The notes beneath the pieces are model-generated. The model was not told where the DNA came from, did not search any database, and saw only the letters and a list, made by a program, of their open reading frames with translations. A stretch of DNA of 64,000 bases from Littorina saxatilis (lineage: Eukaryota > Mollusca > Gastropoda > Littorinimorpha > Littorinidae): assembly GCF_037325665.1 (NCBI RefSeq), contig NC_090253.1, forward strand, positions 39,262,404-39,326,403. The letters are read 5' to 3'. The translations under genes and the position numbers were made by a program. The stretch's first letter is position 1, and the number at the start of each line of letters is the position of its first letter. Shown piece by piece: positions 44,741 through 64,000 of this stretch.

Positions 44741-45604
44741 ACAAACTGAGCTACAGGCGCCATGCACATTTTTACCTGTAGGATACTGTTCACTTGACAG
44801 TTAATACATCAAAACTGCTACTTGTAGTTTCTTACATTTACTGTTCAATTATTAGTTTTGGAATGGTCTGGTACTAGAGGTAGTGGTAGCTCTGTTGAAA
44901 GAGCACTGGCCTTGTGCTTCTGTTGTCACCTGTAGGTTTCAAGTCCAGACCAGGATGGACACGAGCCAACTTTTTGTAATGACTCAGAGACAGTAACCAT
45001 GTTCCTACCCCGTAGCACCGCTGTGAGGACAAATGGTCAGTTTAGCCTGGACTAAAAGTATACAAAGTATGTATAGGGCCAAATGTCATGGCAACACAAA
45101 AATTGACCAACATGTCAAAACTATCGGACGTTCAGGCAGCTAATAACACGCACACTCCTGGGTAGAGCAACTCTTGTTGCTGCTAGCTTTCCACTGGGAG
45201 GAAGTGACCAGAATTCGCCAGCAATGAGATGATAAAGTATGAAAATGAAGAGAAAGTCATTGCTCAAAGTCAGACTAACTAAAAAAAGAACAACAAAAAA
45301 CGGAATGCACGCATTTTACTGATCTAACATTGACTCAACTGAAACTGATGCACATTATAGTAAACTTGATACAGAGACCAAGAAAATTGCATCTGTTTTT
45401 GATAAGAACCCTGAGTGCAAATACACCTTAGATGGGACTGCCAGCGCCATGCTCTGTTGGTCTTGATTATCATACAACAGGTGTGTGTGTGTGAATATGT
45501 GTTTGCGTTTTCGTGCATGTTTGTGTAGGCAATGGCATGCTTGCTTCATTTGCTCTGATGATATTACTGCAGTCTCACAACGAACATAAATCTGAATTTT
45601 GCAG
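44741..45604. other. Region before DNA2, no gene seen
   Basis: Around 45150-45240 is a 'tgctgctagctttccactgggaggaag' stretch related to the 59-bp minisatellite unit in DNA2 intron 10, so an older dispersed repeat lies here. Confidence 0.35.
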
Positions 45605-45763
45605 AACTGTTTTGGCTGATTCCAAAGCTGTTACGGTCGGAAGAAGCCAGCTCAAGGAATGATGGATTGGTGAAAGAACCGTGCAGAGATCTACACCATG
45701 CAGCTGAAGTGAAAGCCTTCAGTCCACTCTTGATCGGAACTATCTGCTTGTGCTAAGAACAAG

Positions 45764-63463
<17,700 letters not shown>

Positions 63464-63754
63464 GTAAGTGACACGGTACTCTAACAAGCATATTATTATA
63501 TGTGACAGGGTGACGCAGTACTTCCCACCTGCTCTGCATTGACGGAGTTGCCTCCCTGCCAAAGCGTGGGCTATTTATAGTAGCTCGATGGTTAGGTTAG
63601 TCGGAAGACAGCACACCCGTGAGATGTGGAGTAGCTGTTTGTGATGGGGTCTTGCTGCTGTTGTTACCTGCTATGCTCTTGCGAACCTTTGCTTTCCCAT
63701 TGCAGTTTCTATAGGGCTATCACTTAAGCTCTAATATCTCAATCCCGTTTGATG

Positions 63755-64000
63755 ACCGGCACGGTTGGCCTAGTGGTAAGGCGTCCGCCCCGTGATCGGG
63801 AGGTCGTGGGTTCAAACCCCGGCCGGGTCATACCTAAGACTTTAATATTGGCAATCTAGTGGCTGCTCCGCCTGGCGTCTGGCATTATGGGGTTAGTGCT
63901 AGGACTGGTTGGTCCGGTGTCAGAATAATGTGACTGGGTGAGACATGAAGCCTGTGCTGCGACTTCTGTCTTGTGTGTGGCGCACGTTATATGTCAAAGC
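63755..64000 (+). mobile_element. SINE family B, cut by the window end
   Basis: Head ACCGGCACGGTTGGCCTAGT with a GGTTCAAACCCC B box. It is co-linear with the copies at 23311 and 39383 up to the last base of the window. It lies in DNA2 intron 23. Confidence 0.88.

Overview
The window is animal nuclear DNA: intron-rich genes with GT-AG (and one GC-AG) introns, abundant tRNA-derived SINEs, LINE fragments, MITEs and micro/minisatellites. The proteins are metazoan orthologues. The repeat families (the ~850-bp element beginning near ACAAGTCGCGTAAGG, the 'GTCCGTCCGTCC'/'caaggtcaaggtca' element, the CAGTGGAAC MITEs) look to me like those of a marine gastropod or related mollusc. That species guess rests on memory of repeat style and is not proven here.

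Five protein-coding genes can be rebuilt exon by exon, with splice phases that agree at every junction. (1) 2531-5872 (+): an SRSF1/SRSF9-type SR splicing factor, 4 exons, 224 aa. (2) 13606-17031 (-): GATC, the C subunit of the mitochondrial Glu-tRNA(Gln) amidotransferase, 5 exons, 149 aa. (3) 17395-21131 (+): TRIAP1, a twin-CX9C intermembrane-space lipid-transfer partner, 2 exons, 80 aa. (4) 25525-42971 (-): a TMCO6-type importin-alpha-like armadillo protein, 12 coding exons, 480 aa. (5) 45764-63463 and beyond (+): DNA2 nuclease/helicase, 23 coding exons (1322 codons) inside the window. It is cut by the right edge just after the first helicase motif.

Layout. 1-2530: AT-rich intergenic sequence, perhaps the 3' end of an upstream gene. 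2.5-6.6 kb: SRSF. 6.6-13.6 kb: intergenic repeats, including two copies of one ~850-bp element. 13.6-21.1 kb: the divergent GATC/TRIAP1 pair, only 363 bp apart. The TRIAP1 intron carries a 1.58-kb long-inverted-repeat element and a LINE fragment. 21.1-25.5 kb: MITEs and SINEs. 25.5-43.0 kb: TMCO6, whose introns hold a 3.58-kb TTAA-flanked Kolobok-like DNA transposon with a transposase gene, several minisatellites, a dead duplicated exon piece and SINEs. 43.0-45.6 kb: region between TMCO6 and DNA2, with a candidate upstream DNA2 exon. 45.6-64 kb: DNA2 with repeat-filled introns.

The order and orientations SRSF(+)-GATC(-)-TRIAP1(+) match the human SRSF9-GATC-TRIAP1 cluster as I recall it, so this looks like very old microsynteny. 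The most unusual coding feature is DNA2: it has an N-terminal extension of roughly 640 residues relative to human DNA2, with a canonical PCNA-binding (PIP) box in a 36-nt exon and a duplicated acidic motif. No CRISPR array, rRNA or convincing functional tRNA gene was seen.
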